Assembly (NCBI RefSeq): GCF_902506495.1
Contig: NZ_LR733264.1
Coordinates: forward strand, 1,415,312 to 1,479,311
DNA length: 64,000 nt
Source of the DNA: Pseudomonas sp. 8O
GTDB lineage: Bacteria; Pseudomonadota; Gammaproteobacteria; Pseudomonadales; Pseudomonadaceae
Reading direction: 5' to 3'
The notes under the pieces were generated by a model that had not been told where the DNA came from, did not search any database, and saw only the letters and a list, made by a program, of their open reading frames with translations. The stretch's first letter is position 1. Every line of letters begins with the position of its first letter. Position numbers and translations under genes: made by a program. Shown piece after piece: positions 18,402 through 28,388 of the stretch.

Positions 18402-18486
18402 CAAACATCCGGAAACGCACCATCCAAGTGCCGCCAGGAACCTTGGTGCACCTTCGTAGATCGAAATTGATATAAGTGCGTCGTTT

Positions 18487-18501
18487 ATCATTCCCGATGA
18501 T
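18487..18501 (+). promoter_or_regulatory. Candidate nod-box-like MexT site upstream of mexE
   Basis: ATCATTCCCGATGAT is an ATC-N9-GAT LysR-type motif located 87 bases before the mexE start. Position and symmetry suit a MexT activator site; the match to the longer MexT consensus is only partial. Confidence 0.4.
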
Positions 18502-18587
18502 ATTGAAATTCATGGCGTTCGATTCGTAGCCCTTCAAGACTCGTCGCAGACTCCGCCAATCCACAAATCCGACTGGCGGAGTCACCC

Positions 18588-19826
18588 ATGGAACAGCAGC
18601 ACAAGAACATCTGGATATTCCCCCTGGCCCTCGCCGGTGTACTCGCACTCAGCGGGTGCGAACAGGCTGCGCAAACTCAGGCGCAAATGCCCGCTCCCAA
18701 GGTCAGCGTCGCCGAAGTCATCGAACAGCCGATCAACGAGTGGGACGAGTTCACCGGGCGTCTCGAAGCGCCGCAGTCCGTCGAAATCCGCCCGCGCGTT
18801 TCCGGTTACATAGACAAGGTCGCTTTCGACGAAGGCACCCTGGTGAAAAAAGGCGATCTGCTGTTCCAGATCGACCCGCGTCCGTTCCAGGCGGAAGTCA
18901 AACGCCTCGAAGCCCAGCTGCAACAGGCCCGCGCCGGCCAGGCCCGCGCCGCCAACGAAGCACGCCGTGGTGAGCGTCTGCGTCAAAGCAACGCCATCTC
19001 CGCCGAACTGGCCGATGCTCGTGCCAGCGCCGCCACCGAAGCACAGGCTCAGGTCGCCGCAATCGCCGCCGAGTTGGAAAACGCCCGCCTCAACCTCAGC
19101 TTCACCCGCATCACCGCGCCCATCGACGGCCGCGTCAGCCGCGCCGAAATCACCGAAGGCAACCTGGTCGGTGCCGGCGAGAGCCTGCTGACCTCGGTGG
19201 TCTCCACCGACAAGGTCTATGCCTACTTCGATGCCGATGAACGTGCCTTCCTCAAGTATGTCGAGCTGGCCCGTGAATCCGGCTCCGACGCTCGTGGCGC
19301 CAGCCCGGTGTACCTCGGTCTGTCCGATGAGACCGACCATCCACACCTGGGCCAACTGGACTTTCTCGACAACCAGGTCAACCCGCGCACCGGCACCATT
19401 CGCGGCCGCGCCGTGTTCGACAACCAGGATGGCCGCTTCACCCCGGGCCTGTATGCCCGTCTGAAGCTGGTGGGCAGCAAGCCCTACGCTGCCACCCTGA
19501 TCAAGGACGAAGCCGTCGGTACCGACCTGGGCAAGAAGTACGTGCTGGTGCTGGGTGACGACAACGCCGTGGCCTATCGCTCCATCGAGCTGGGGCCGAA
19601 GCTTGAAGGTCTGCGCATCGTCCGCAGCGGCCTGAGCAAGGGCGAGAAGATCGTGGTCAACGGCCTGCAGCGCGCCATGCCTGGCTCCACCGTCGATCCG
19701 CAACCGGTGTCCATGGCCGATGACAGCACCCTCGAACAACTGGCCCGTATGCGCCAGGCCGTCGATGGTAGCCAGGCCCCGCGCATCGCCGCCGACAAAA
19801 TCGAAGCTCGCTCGCCGCGCGGCTGA
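18588..19826 (+). CDS. mexE: MexE, periplasmic adaptor of the MexEF-OprN pump
   Basis: This 412-residue membrane-fusion protein links the inner-membrane RND pump to the outer-membrane channel. A lipoprotein signal with lipobox LSGC (ALAGVLALSGCEQ) anchors it to the inner membrane. The barrel/lipoyl region is seen in FTGRLEAPQSVEIRPRVSGY and KVAFDEGTLVKKGDLLFQID, then an alpha-hairpin of about residues 100-170 and the FTRITAPIDGRVSRAEITEG return strand. It is the first gene of the pump operon. In P. aeruginosa this pump exports chloramphenicol, fluoroquinolones, trimethoprim and quorum-signal precursors. There is a 29-base gap to mexF. Confidence 0.95.
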   Translation: MEQQHKNIWIFPLALAGVLALSGCEQAAQTQAQMPAPKVSVAEVIEQPINEWDEFTGRLEAPQSVEIRPRVSGYIDKVAFDEGTLVKKGDLLFQIDPRPFQAEVKRLEAQLQQARAGQARAANEARRGERLRQSNAISAELADARASAATEAQAQVAAIAAELENARLNLSFTRITAPIDGRVSRAEITEGNLVGAGESLLTSVVSTDKVYAYFDADERAFLKYVELARESGSDARGASPVYLGLSDETDHPHLGQLDFLDNQVNPRTGTIRGRAVFDNQDGRFTPGLYARLKLVGSKPYAATLIKDEAVGTDLGKKYVLVLGDDNAVAYRSIELGPKLEGLRIVRSGLSKGEKIVVNGLQRAMPGSTVDPQPVSMADDSTLEQLARMRQAVDGSQAPRIAADKIEARSPRG

Positions 19827-19855
19827 TCAAGCCCGCGCGACTAGAGGAAAGACTC

Positions 19856-22800
19856 ATGAATTTCTCGCAATTCTTCATCCAGCGGCCGATCTTCGCCGCG
19901 GTGCTGTCGCTGCTGATCCTGATCGGCGGCGCCATCTCGCTGTTCCAGCTACCGATCAGCGAATACCCGGAAGTGGTGCCGCCCACCGTTGTGGTGCGTG
20001 CCGACTTCCCGGGTGCCAACCCCAAGGTGATCGGTGAAACCGTCGCCTCGCCGCTGGAACAGGCCATCGTCGGCGTCGAAGGCATGCTCTATATGTCGTC
20101 GCAGTCGACCATCGACGGCCGCCTGACGCTGACCGTGACCTTCGCCCTCGGCACCGACCTGGACAATGCCCAGGTACAGGTGCAGAACCGCGTCACCCGC
20201 ACCATGCCGACACTGCCCACCGAAGTGCAGCGTCTCGGTGTGACCGTGGACAAGGCCTCCCCGGACCTGACCATGGTGGTGCACCTGACCTCGCCGGATC
20301 AGCGCTACGACATGCTCTACCTGTCCAACTACGCCGCGCTCAACGTCAAGGACGAACTGGCGCGCCTGGACGGTGTCGGTGACGTGCAGCTGTTCGGCAT
20401 GGGTAACTACTCACTGCGCGTGTGGCTCGACCCGAACAAAGTGGCTTCGCGCGGGCTGACTGCCACTGACGTGGTCACCGCCATTCGTGAGCAGAATCGT
20501 CAGGTCGCCGCAGGTGCCCTCGGCGCGCCGCCTTCCGATGCCGGCAACAGCTTCCAGCTGTCGATCAACGCCCAGGGCCGCCTGGTCTCCGAGGAAGAGT
20601 TCGAGAACATCATCATCCGCGTTGGCGACAACGGCGAGATCACGCGTCTTCGCGATATTGCCCGCATCGAGCTGGGTTCCAACCAGTACGCCCTGCGCTC
20701 GCTGCTGAACAACCAGCCAGCCGTGGCCATCCCGATATTCCAGCGCCCTGGCTCCAACGCCATCGCACTGTCCGACGCGGTGCGCGAGCGCATGGCCGAG
20801 CTGAAGCAGAGCTTCCCGCAAGGCGTGGACTACGAAGTGGTGTATGACCCAACCATCTTCGTCCGCGGGTCCATCGAGGCGGTGGTGCACACCCTGCTCG
20901 AAGCCGTCGTGCTGGTGGTGCTGGTGGTCGTGCTGTTCCTGCAGACCTGGCGCGCCTCGATCATCCCCCTGGCTGCCGTGCCGGTGTCCTTGATCGGCAC
21001 CTTCGCGGTCATGCACATGTTCGGCTTCTCGCTCAACGCGCTGTCGCTGTTCGGCCTGGTGCTGGCCATCGGTATCGTGGTGGACGACGCCATCGTCGTG
21101 GTGGAGAACGTCGAGCGCAACATCGCCCTGGGCAAATCGCCGGTCGAGGCCACTCGGCAGGCCATGAAGGAGGTGACCGGCCCTATCGTCGCCACCGCCC
21201 TGGTACTGTGCGCCGTATTCGTGCCGACTGCTTTCATCTCGGGGCTCTCGGGCCAGTTCTACCAGCAGTTCGCACTGACCATCGCGATTTCCACGGTGAT
21301 CTCGGCGATCAACTCGCTGACCCTGTCGCCAGCACTCGCCGCCATCCTGCTCAAGGATCACAACGCGCCGAAGGATGCCTTCTCACGCGGGCTCGACAAG
21401 TTGTTCGGTGGCTGGCTGTTCGCTCCGTTCAACCGCATGTTCGAGCGCGCCAGCAACCGCTATGTCGGCACTGTGCGCCGTGTGCTACGTGGCAGCAGCA
21501 TCGCCATGCTGGTCTATGGTGGCCTGCTGGTGCTCGGTTACCTGGGCTTCTCCAGCACTCCGACCGGTTTCGTGCCGCAGCAGGACAAGCAGTACCTGGT
21601 GGCCTTCGCCCAGTTGCCGGACGCCGCGACGCTCGATCGCACCGAAGCAGTGATCAAGCACATGAGCGAAATTGCCGGTAAACATCCTGGTGTGGAAAAC
21701 ACCATTGCCTTTCCCGGCCTGTCGATCAACGGTTTTACCAACAGCCCGAACAGCGGCATCGTCTTCGTCGCCCTCAAGGACTTCAGTCTGCGCAAGGACG
21801 AAAGCATGTCTGCCGGCGCCATTGCCGCAGAGCTCAATGGCCAGTTCGGTGAGATTCAGGAGGCCTACCTCGCCATCTTCCCGCCACCGCCGGTACAGGG
21901 CCTGGGCACCATTGGCGGCTTCCGCCTGCAAGTTCAGGATCGAGGCAACCTGGGCTATGAAGAGCTGTACGCGCAGACCCAGAACATCCTCAACAAGGCC
22001 CGCCAGTTGCCGGAGCTGAACCCGATGTCGGTGTTCACCAGCTATCAGGTCAACGTACCGCAGGTCGATGCCGCCATCGACCGCGAAAAGGCCAAGACCC
22101 ACGGTGTGGCCATCAGCGACATCTTCGACACCCTGCAGGTTTACCTGGGCTCACTCTACGCCAACGACTTCAACCGTTTCGGCCGCACTTACCAGGTCAA
22201 CGTCCAGGCCGACCAGCAATTCCGCCTGGAGCCAGAGCAGATCGGTCAGCTCAAGGTGCGTAACAACCGTGGCGAGATGGTGCCGCTGTCGACTTTCGTC
22301 AAGGTCGATGACAGTTCCGGCCCTGATCGGGTGATGCACTACAACGGCTTCCTCACCGCCGAGATCAACGGTGCCGCCGCGCCGGGTTACAGCTCGGGCC
22401 AGGCCGAGGCAGCCATCGCCAAACTGCTCAACGAGGAACTGCCGATCGGCATGACCTTCGAGTGGACCGATCTGACTTACCAGCAGATCCTCGCCGGCAA
22501 TACCGCGATCTTCATCTTCCCGCTCTGCGTGCTGCTGGCCTTCCTGGTGCTGGCTGCCCAGTACGAAAGCTGGAGCCTGCCAATGGCTGTGATCCTGATC
22601 GTGCCGATCGTGCTCTTCACCGCCATCGCCGGGGTGATCATCGCGGGTATCGACAACAACATCTTCACTCAGATCGGTCTGATCGTGCTGGTGGGCCTGG
22701 CGTGCAAGAACGCCATTCTGATCGTCGAGTTCGCCAAGGAGAAACAGGAAGAGGGGCTCGACCGTGTCGCGGCCGTGCTTGAGGCCTGCCGCCTGCGTCT

Positions 22801-23035
22801 GCGCCCGATCCTGATGACCTCGATCGCCTTCATCATGGCCGTGGTGCCGCTGGTGCTGTCCAGCGGTGCAGGCGCCGAGATGCGCCATGCCATGGGCGTG
22901 GCAGTGTTCTCCGGGATGATCGGCGTGACCTTCTTCGGTCTGCTGCTGACGCCGGTGTTCTATGTCCTGATCCGCGGCTTCGTCGAAAAACGCGAAGCCC
23001 GCAAAGCCGCCCGTCTGCAGGAGTCGCATGCATGA
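19856..23035 (+). CDS. mexF: MexF, RND multidrug efflux transporter
   Basis: This 1059-residue inner-membrane proton/drug antiporter of the HAE1 RND family begins MNFSQFFIQRPIFAAVLSLL. It has the twelve-helix layout with two large periplasmic loops. The proton-relay acidic pair is in GIVVDDAIVVVENVERNI (about residues 400-417) and the partner lysine in GLACKNAILIVEFAKE. It forms a trimer with MexE and OprN. AGAGGAAAG precedes the start. Its last codons overlap oprN by four bases (ATGA), indicating coupled translation. Length agrees with MexF (about 1062). Confidence 0.96.
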   Translation: MNFSQFFIQRPIFAAVLSLLILIGGAISLFQLPISEYPEVVPPTVVVRADFPGANPKVIGETVASPLEQAIVGVEGMLYMSSQSTIDGRLTLTVTFALGTDLDNAQVQVQNRVTRTMPTLPTEVQRLGVTVDKASPDLTMVVHLTSPDQRYDMLYLSNYAALNVKDELARLDGVGDVQLFGMGNYSLRVWLDPNKVASRGLTATDVVTAIREQNRQVAAGALGAPPSDAGNSFQLSINAQGRLVSEEEFENIIIRVGDNGEITRLRDIARIELGSNQYALRSLLNNQPAVAIPIFQRPGSNAIALSDAVRERMAELKQSFPQGVDYEVVYDPTIFVRGSIEAVVHTLLEAVVLVVLVVVLFLQTWRASIIPLAAVPVSLIGTFAVMHMFGFSLNALSLFGLVLAIGIVVDDAIVVVENVERNIALGKSPVEATRQAMKEVTGPIVATALVLCAVFVPTAFISGLSGQFYQQFALTIAISTVISAINSLTLSPALAAILLKDHNAPKDAFSRGLDKLFGGWLFAPFNRMFERASNRYVGTVRRVLRGSSIAMLVYGGLLVLGYLGFSSTPTGFVPQQDKQYLVAFAQLPDAATLDRTEAVIKHMSEIAGKHPGVENTIAFPGLSINGFTNSPNSGIVFVALKDFSLRKDESMSAGAIAAELNGQFGEIQEAYLAIFPPPPVQGLGTIGGFRLQVQDRGNLGYEELYAQTQNILNKARQLPELNPMSVFTSYQVNVPQVDAAIDREKAKTHGVAISDIFDTLQVYLGSLYANDFNRFGRTYQVNVQADQQFRLEPEQIGQLKVRNNRGEMVPLSTFVKVDDSSGPDRVMHYNGFLTAEINGAAAPGYSSGQAEAAIAKLLNEELPIGMTFEWTDLTYQQILAGNTAIFIFPLCVLLAFLVLAAQYESWSLPMAVILIVPIVLFTAIAGVIIAGIDNNIFTQIGLIVLVGLACKNAILIVEFAKEKQEEGLDRVAAVLEACRLRLRPILMTSIAFIMAVVPLVLSSGAGAEMRHAMGVAVFSGMIGVTFFGLLLTPVFYVLIRGFVEKREARKAARLQESHA

Positions 23036-24420
23036 AAGCCTTTGCCCCCGCTCTCCTGACCCTGGCGCTGTCGGCCTGTGCCGTCGGCCCGGATTATCGA
23101 GCGCCCGTGACCGACCCAGCGCGCATTGCCGCGCTGGAAGCGGCCGATTACGACCGCAGCCGTTTCGAAGCCGCCTGGTGGCAGCAATTCGACGACCCGA
23201 CGCTGAACCAGTTGGTGCAGCGCTCGTTGCAGGACAACCGCGAGCTGCGCGTGGCCTTCAACCGCCTGCGTGCGGCACGGGCGATCCGCGATGACGTGGC
23301 CAACGACCGCTTCCCCACCGTCACCAGCCGCGCCAGTGGCGAGTTCGGCAAGGCCCAGCAGCCGCCGACCACGGACGAGCGCATCCGTCAGGAACGCTAC
23401 GACCTGGGGCTGGACATGGCCTGGGAAGTGGACCTGTTCGGCCGTATCCAGCGCCAATTGGAAGCCAGTGAAGCGCGCATCGAAGTGGCCGAAGCTGATT
23501 ACTACCAGTTGCAGGTCAGCCTGATCGCCGAACTGGTCGATGCCTACGGAACCCTGCGTGGCGCACAACTGCGCGAAAGCATCGCCCGCGAGAACCTGAA
23601 GAATCAGCAGGATTCGCGTGCCATCACCGAGCAGTTGCGCGATGCCGGTGTTGGCAACGAGCTGGACGTACTGCGCGCCGATGCACGTCTGGCCGCCACC
23701 GAAGCCAGCCTACCGCAACTGCAGGCGCAGCAGGTGCGTGCACAGAATCGCATCGCTACCCTGCTTGGCCAGCGCCCGGAGCAGTTGCAGATCGACCTCT
23801 CGCCCAAGCCCCTTCCAGTGATTGCCAAGGCGCTGCCCATCGGCAATCCGGCCGAGCTGCTGCGTCGCCGCCCGGATATCCAGGCGGCCGAGCGGCAACT
23901 GGCGGCGGCTACTGCAGAGGTTGGCGTGGCGACGGCAGATTTGTTCCCGCGCGTCAGCCTCTCCGGCTTTCTCGGCTTTACTGCCGGGCGCGGCTCGCAG
24001 CTGGGGTCGTCTGCGGCCCGCGCCTGGGGTGTGGCGCCAAGTATCAGCTGGGCGGCCTTCGATCTCGGTAGCGTGCGGGCGCGCCTGCGCGGCGCCGAAG
24101 CCGAGGCCGATGGCGCGCTGTCGCAGTACGAGCAGCAGGTGTTGCTGGCGTTGGAAGAGTCGGAAAACGCCTTCAGCGACTACGCCAAGCGCCAGCAGCG
24201 CCTGGTTTCCCTGGTGCGCCAGGCCGAAGCCAGCCGCGCGGCGGCGGATCAAGCGGCGATTCGCTATCGTGAAGGCACGGTGGATTTCCTCGTGCTGCTG
24301 GACGCCGAACGTGAGCGCCTGGCCGCCGAAGATGCCCAGGCCTCGGCGGAGGTCGAGCTTTACAGCGGTATCGTCGCGATCTACAAGGCGCTCGGTGGCG
24401 GTTGGCAGCCGCAGGCCTGA
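23032..24420 (+). CDS. oprN: OprN, outer-membrane efflux lipoprotein
   Basis: This 462-residue TolC-like channel of the NodT family has a lipobox LSAC (LTLALSACAVGPDYR) at the N-terminus. The two repeated halves of the OEP fold are visible (AAWWQQFDDPTLNQLVQRSL; LRRRPDIQAAERQLAAATAE; VSLSGFLGFTAG). As the last gene of mexE-mexF-oprN it completes the tripartite pump. It ends about 40 bases before a strong terminator. The operon is complete and without frameshifts. Confidence 0.94.
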   Translation: MKAFAPALLTLALSACAVGPDYRAPVTDPARIAALEAADYDRSRFEAAWWQQFDDPTLNQLVQRSLQDNRELRVAFNRLRAARAIRDDVANDRFPTVTSRASGEFGKAQQPPTTDERIRQERYDLGLDMAWEVDLFGRIQRQLEASEARIEVAEADYYQLQVSLIAELVDAYGTLRGAQLRESIARENLKNQQDSRAITEQLRDAGVGNELDVLRADARLAATEASLPQLQAQQVRAQNRIATLLGQRPEQLQIDLSPKPLPVIAKALPIGNPAELLRRRPDIQAAERQLAAATAEVGVATADLFPRVSLSGFLGFTAGRGSQLGSSAARAWGVAPSISWAAFDLGSVRARLRGAEAEADGALSQYEQQVLLALEESENAFSDYAKRQQRLVSLVRQAEASRAAADQAAIRYREGTVDFLVLLDAERERLAAEDAQASAEVELYSGIVAIYKALGGGWQPQA

Positions 24421-24458
24421 ACCCACTCTCCCCGGTCGGCGCCATGCCGACCATCCTC

Positions 24459-24490
24459 AGCCCCAGGGTTCGATGCTCTGGGGCTTTTTT
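24459..24490 (+). terminator. Terminator of mexEF-oprN
   Basis: An 8-bp perfect stem AGCCCCAG/CTGGGGCT is followed by six Ts. The T run touches the end of the convergent diguanylate cyclase gene. A second small hairpin (GGTCGGC-N5-GCCGACC) precedes it at 24433-24451. Confidence 0.88.
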
Positions 24491-26339
24491 ATGAGTCGCT
24501 CGCTACCCGGTTACGGCCCTGCGCCTTGGCCCGATACAACGCGGCATCGGCCCGTTGCAGGAGGCTTTGTGGCGGGCTTGCGGCATCGCTTCGCATCGAG
24601 GCGACGCCGATACTGATGCTGATATGGCCCAACGGCGAGTGTTCGTGCGGCAGCGCCAATGCCGCCACGGCTTCTACCAGCTTCTCTGCCATGCTTTGCG
24701 CGCCATCGAGGCCGGTAGACGGTGCCAGAAAGACGAATTCCTCACCCCCATAGCGCGCCACTAGGTCGGTGGAGCGATTGATGGTCGCAGCCAGGGTATG
24801 TGCAATCTGCTGCAGACAGCTGTCGCCAGCCAGATGGCCGTAGTGGTCGTTATAGGCCTTGAACCAGTCGACATCCACCAGTGCCAACGCCAGAGGGTAG
24901 CCAACACGCTGGGCACGCTGCCATTCCTTGATCAAGACCTCGTCGAAGTGTCGGCGGTTGGCGATACCGGTCAAGGCATCGGTCAGGCTCAGCGTCTGCA
25001 GGCGGCTGTTGAGCACTCGCAGCTCTTCGGTACGCTCGGTGACGCGGTGCTCCAGCTCGCGCTCCGAACGTTGCAGGGTTTCGACCAGTTGCTCCTGAGT
25101 TTGCAAAAGTCGTGCTTGCGCCTGGAGCTTTTCCTGGCGCATGACGTTGATACGGTCGGCCAGGGCGAAGGCCAGTAGCAGCATCTCCAGCGATGAGCCT
25201 ATCTGCAGGCCATCCACGGTAAAGGCATTGGTCGGCAAGATGCCCATGGCACGCAGGGTGGTGGTTGCGCCACCCAGAATCAGCAGGCCAAAGGCGGCCA
25301 GGAAGAAGTAGGCGCTGCGCTGACGCTTGAGGGCGCAGGCCAAGGCCACGCCCATCATCACGAAAGCCGTCAGCAGATTGATCACGATGGCTATGCGCGA
25401 TACCTGCGCCAGAGCGGTGGCGTAGATCAACGGGGAAACCAGATACAACGCTACCAACGCCAGCAACCAGCGGTCGACCCGCGGCAAAAGACGTGCGGTC
25501 TGCAACATGCTGCGCATGAACAGCAGCATGCCGCTCAATGCCAGTGATGCGCCCGAGTAATAGGCCACGTTGGAGTTGAGCGGCAGGCCGAACAGCGTCC
25601 AGTCTGGCGCCATACCGTTCTTTATGGTCAGGGCGCAGACGGCGCACAGTACGAAGGTCACGTAGAGCAGGTAAATACGCTCACGCAGGGCGATGAACAG
25701 CATCAGGTTGAACAGGATCATCGCAACGGCGATGCCGATGTAGCCGGCGCGCGCCATGTAGTCCTCACGCGCATAGGCCTGAAAACCTTCGACGGTCCAG
25801 AGCTGCAGCGGTACCAGTAGGCCAATGCTCGACTCGACCCGAAGATAAACCTCCTGCTGCGAGTTGGCCGCCATGTACAGCGGGAAGACAAAGTTGCGAT
25901 TGTCGTAGGCCTTGGTTGTCTGCGGACGATCAGCGCCTGTGCGCCAGGCGCGATAGCCGCCCTGCCCGTCCGGCACGTAGGCGTCGACCTGGGAAATGCG
26001 CGGGTTGTCCACTACCAGCAAACGGGTCAGTGCCTGGTTGCTGCTGTTGCCGATGGCCAGGCGGAACCAGTAGGCCGAACGAGTGAAACCCAAAGCAAAC
26101 GACGCGCTTGCGATGCGCTCGTGATGGAAGCGCTCGGCCATTTCGGCCGAGCGAGCGGTCTCGATCGTCAGTGTACGAGTAGAATCCTCTAGGAGCCCTA
26201 CCCATGTCGTCAGTGACAAAGGCTCCTCTTTCAGCTGTGCACTATCGAGTACACGATCTTCTGCCCACGCGCCAAGCGAGCAGATCATCGAACTCAACAA
26301 CAACCAACGGATTAACCGAAGACGATGGCGGCGATTCAT
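24489..26339 (-). CDS. Membrane diguanylate cyclase (7TMR-DISM + GGDEF)
   Basis: This 616-residue enzyme makes cyclic di-GMP. A signal peptide (LLSSMICSLGAWA) is followed by a periplasmic 7TMR-DISMED2 domain (to about residue 185, with FTRSAYWFRLAIGN), seven membrane helices (about 190-400), a coiled coil (LQTQEQLVETLQRSERELEH) and a C-terminal GGDEF domain. The active-site loop is GGEEF (about 531-535) and the inhibitory site RSTD lies exactly five residues before it, so product inhibition is expected. No EAL domain is present. The ATG at 26339 is used; a GTG two codons earlier is possible, and no clear ribosome binding site decides. The periplasmic ligand is unknown. Confidence 0.92.
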   Translation of the reverse strand: MNRRHRLRLIRWLLLSSMICSLGAWAEDRVLDSAQLKEEPLSLTTWVGLLEDSTRTLTIETARSAEMAERFHHERIASASFALGFTRSAYWFRLAIGNSSNQALTRLLVVDNPRISQVDAYVPDGQGGYRAWRTGADRPQTTKAYDNRNFVFPLYMAANSQQEVYLRVESSIGLLVPLQLWTVEGFQAYAREDYMARAGYIGIAVAMILFNLMLFIALRERIYLLYVTFVLCAVCALTIKNGMAPDWTLFGLPLNSNVAYYSGASLALSGMLLFMRSMLQTARLLPRVDRWLLALVALYLVSPLIYATALAQVSRIAIVINLLTAFVMMGVALACALKRQRSAYFFLAAFGLLILGGATTTLRAMGILPTNAFTVDGLQIGSSLEMLLLAFALADRINVMRQEKLQAQARLLQTQEQLVETLQRSERELEHRVTERTEELRVLNSRLQTLSLTDALTGIANRRHFDEVLIKEWQRAQRVGYPLALALVDVDWFKAYNDHYGHLAGDSCLQQIAHTLAATINRSTDLVARYGGEEFVFLAPSTGLDGAQSMAEKLVEAVAALALPHEHSPLGHISISIGVASMRSDAASPPQSLLQRADAALYRAKAQGRNRVASDS

Positions 26340-26499
26340 GAGCACATTTCGAGGGCAGCGCGGACCGAGATATGGTCAGTGCATGATCAGAGACCTAAAG
26401 GCTTCAACACAAGCTTAATAGATGCCCAAAAGCCAGGAGCCTTTACTGGCCAGCCCAGGCTGTCACCCTGGACACTCAAAACAGGCAAGGAGACCCACT

Positions 26500-26853
26500 A
26501 TGACGCCGGATCAGATCGCCGCCTTCTGCCTCGCCTTGCCCGGCGCCCGCGAAGACCTCAAATGGGGTAGCAACCGGGTGTTTTCGGTGGCGGGCAACAA
26601 GATGTTCGCCATTCTCGATTTTCTTGGCGAGGACCTGGCCTTCAAGGTCGATAACGACCTGTTTCTCGGTCATGTAGACCGTCCGGGCATCCGCCCTGCC
26701 CCGTATCTGGCTCGTGCTTACTGGATCAGTATGAGCGCCCACCGGCCGCCGCTGGGCGACGATGAGCTGCGCCAGTTGCTGACGCGCTCGCATCAACTGG
26801 TGGTGCGCCGCCTGCCCAAGCGCCTGCAACCCGGCCTGCTACTGGACGAATAA
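26500..26853 (+). CDS. MmcQ/YjbR-family protein
   Basis: This is a 117-residue small soluble protein. The pattern FCLALPGAREDLKWGSNRVFSV, a central KMFAILDF, then LARAYWISM and LRQLLTRSHQLVV is the MmcQ/YjbR (CyaY-like fold) family, proposed to bind DNA but without a proven function. AAGGAG seven bases before the ATG at 26500 fixes the start; an in-frame start at 26422 lies in non-coding-looking sequence. Its 3' end overlaps the convergent cold-shock/DUF1294 gene by 15 bases. Confidence 0.85.
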   Translation: MTPDQIAAFCLALPGAREDLKWGSNRVFSVAGNKMFAILDFLGEDLAFKVDNDLFLGHVDRPGIRPAPYLARAYWISMSAHRPPLGDDELRQLLTRSHQLVVRRLPKRLQPGLLLDE

Positions 26854-27561
26854 GGGTATGTGGCGGGCGATGTAGGTACCGTCGAGCAGCAGCAGGTCGA
26901 TCCAGAACAGCTGATGAACTGCGACGATCAGCCAGAAAACGGCCTGATAGGACGCCTTGCGCGTCTTGTGCCGGAACATCTGCTGAGCGATCAGCGCACC
27001 TGGCCAGCCACCAGCCAGCTCGACCAGATGCAGCGTATTCTCCGCTGTGCGTCGGTCACCCGTCTGGGCACTGCGTTTATCCAGCCAGTACTGCAGGAAA
27101 CTCAGCAGGCTGGCCAGCAGATAGAGCGGTAATACCCACCAGCCCCCCTTGCCGAACAGCGTTACGGCGCCGAGCAATGGCAGGACGCAGAGCAACGCGA
27201 GCACCACAGCCTTGCTGGAGAAGTTGTGGATGGAGCCTTGAGTGGATGATCGCAGCGCGAGTTTGGCAGCAGCCTTGCGTGCTGCAGGAATAGCCTTGCC
27301 GGGCGTTTTCGGTTTGCGCCGGATCGCCTGGTGATCGAGGCTGAGCTCGCCAGCCAGGCGCAAGTGCTCGGCGCGTGGCCGCCCTCGCTCGTCACGCCCT
27401 TCGATGAACAGCACCTCGTCGCCCGGCAGCGGGCGGCGATCACCGCGCATCACCGAGATGTGCGCGAAGACATCAGCGCCACCATTGAACGGTTGGATGA
27501 AACCAAAACCCTTGGCATCATCCCAGCTTTTCAGGCGCCCCTTGCGCTCTTTACCAATCAC
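26839..27561 (-). CDS. Cold-shock domain plus DUF1294 membrane protein
   Basis: This 240-residue two-domain protein has an N-terminal cold-shock RNA-binding domain (about residues 5-70; [18 protein letters not shown] with the RNP1 motif, then DVFAHISV) joined by a basic linker to a C-terminal DUF1294 region with three to four membrane helices ([36 protein letters not shown]). The fusion is common in proteobacteria; its role is unknown. The start overlaps the uppP stop by four bases, so the two are probably translated from one message. Confidence 0.87.
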   Translation of the reverse strand: MIGKERKGRLKSWDDAKGFGFIQPFNGGADVFAHISVMRGDRRPLPGDEVLFIEGRDERGRPRAEHLRLAGELSLDHQAIRRKPKTPGKAIPAARKAAAKLALRSSTQGSIHNFSSKAVVLALLCVLPLLGAVTLFGKGGWWVLPLYLLASLLSFLQYWLDKRSAQTGDRRTAENTLHLVELAGGWPGALIAQQMFRHKTRKASYQAVFWLIVAVHQLFWIDLLLLDGTYIARHIPLFVQ

Positions 27562-28388
27562 GGCTGCGCCGTGCTCCAGTCGATCAGGTGCAACTGCCAG
27601 GTAGCGAGAATCACCAGGCCGAAGGCGATGCGGTACCAGGCGAACACCGCATAGCTGTGGCTGGTGATGAACTTGAGCAGCGCGCGCACGGTGATCATTG
27701 CAACGATGAAGGTGCTGATGAAACCGATGGCGAAGATCGGCAAGTCACTCATCAGCAGGATGTCGCGGTACTTGACCAGCGAATAGACCGTAGCGGCGAC
27801 CATGGTCGGCATGGCCAGGAAGAAGGAGAACTCGGTCGCCGCCTTGCGCGACAAACCGAATACCAGGCCGCCGATGATGGTGGCACCCGAACGGGACGTA
27901 CCCGGAATCAGCGCCAGACATTGCGCAAAGCCAACCTTCAGCGCCAGCTTCCAGGTCATGTCGTCGACCGTTTCGGCCTTGATCGCGTGTTCGCGCTTCT
28001 CTGCCCAGAGCATGATGATGCCGCCAATGATCAACGCCATGGCGACCGTGATCGGATTGAACAACCAATGTTCGATCAGATCGGCGAAGGCCAGGCCGAA
28101 AATCACCGCCGGAATGAATGCCAGCAGCAGGTTGAAGGTGAAACGCTGCGCGTTCGGGTCGCTGGGCAAGCCGATTACGACACCGAGTACCTTCGTTCGA
28201 AACTCCCAGATGACGGCCAGGATGGCGCCAAGCTGGATGATGATCTTGAACGCCGTCGCCTTCTCGCCATTGAACCCCAGCAAATCACCAACCACGATCA
28301 GGTGCCCGGTGCTGGAAATCGGCAAGAACTCGGTCAGGCCTTCCACTATGCCCAGAAGCAGGGCCTGAAAGGCCACCCATAAATCCAT
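27558..28388 (-). CDS. uppP: Undecaprenyl-diphosphatase UppP/BacA
   Basis: This 276-residue polytopic membrane enzyme dephosphorylates undecaprenyl pyrophosphate to recycle the lipid carrier for peptidoglycan synthesis and confers bacitracin resistance. Both signatures are present: [17 protein letters not shown] (about residues 17-33) and [13 protein letters not shown] (about 170-182). It has about eight membrane helices. The ATG at 28388 ([13 protein letters not shown]) is used rather than the upstream TTG. It is the first gene of a two-gene unit with the cold-shock/DUF1294 protein. Confidence 0.95.
   Translation of the reverse strand: MDLWVAFQALLLGIVEGLTEFLPISSTGHLIVVGDLLGFNGEKATAFKIIIQLGAILAVIWEFRTKVLGVVIGLPSDPNAQRFTFNLLLAFIPAVIFGLAFADLIEHWLFNPITVAMALIIGGIIMLWAEKREHAIKAETVDDMTWKLALKVGFAQCLALIPGTSRSGATIIGGLVFGLSRKAATEFSFFLAMPTMVAATVYSLVKYRDILLMSDLPIFAIGFISTFIVAMITVRALLKFITSHSYAVFAWYRIAFGLVILATWQLHLIDWSTAQP

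Noticed and set aside
18582..19739. A 385-codon open frame on the - strand.
   Set aside because: Antisense to mexE; composition is repetitive and no ribosome binding site is present.
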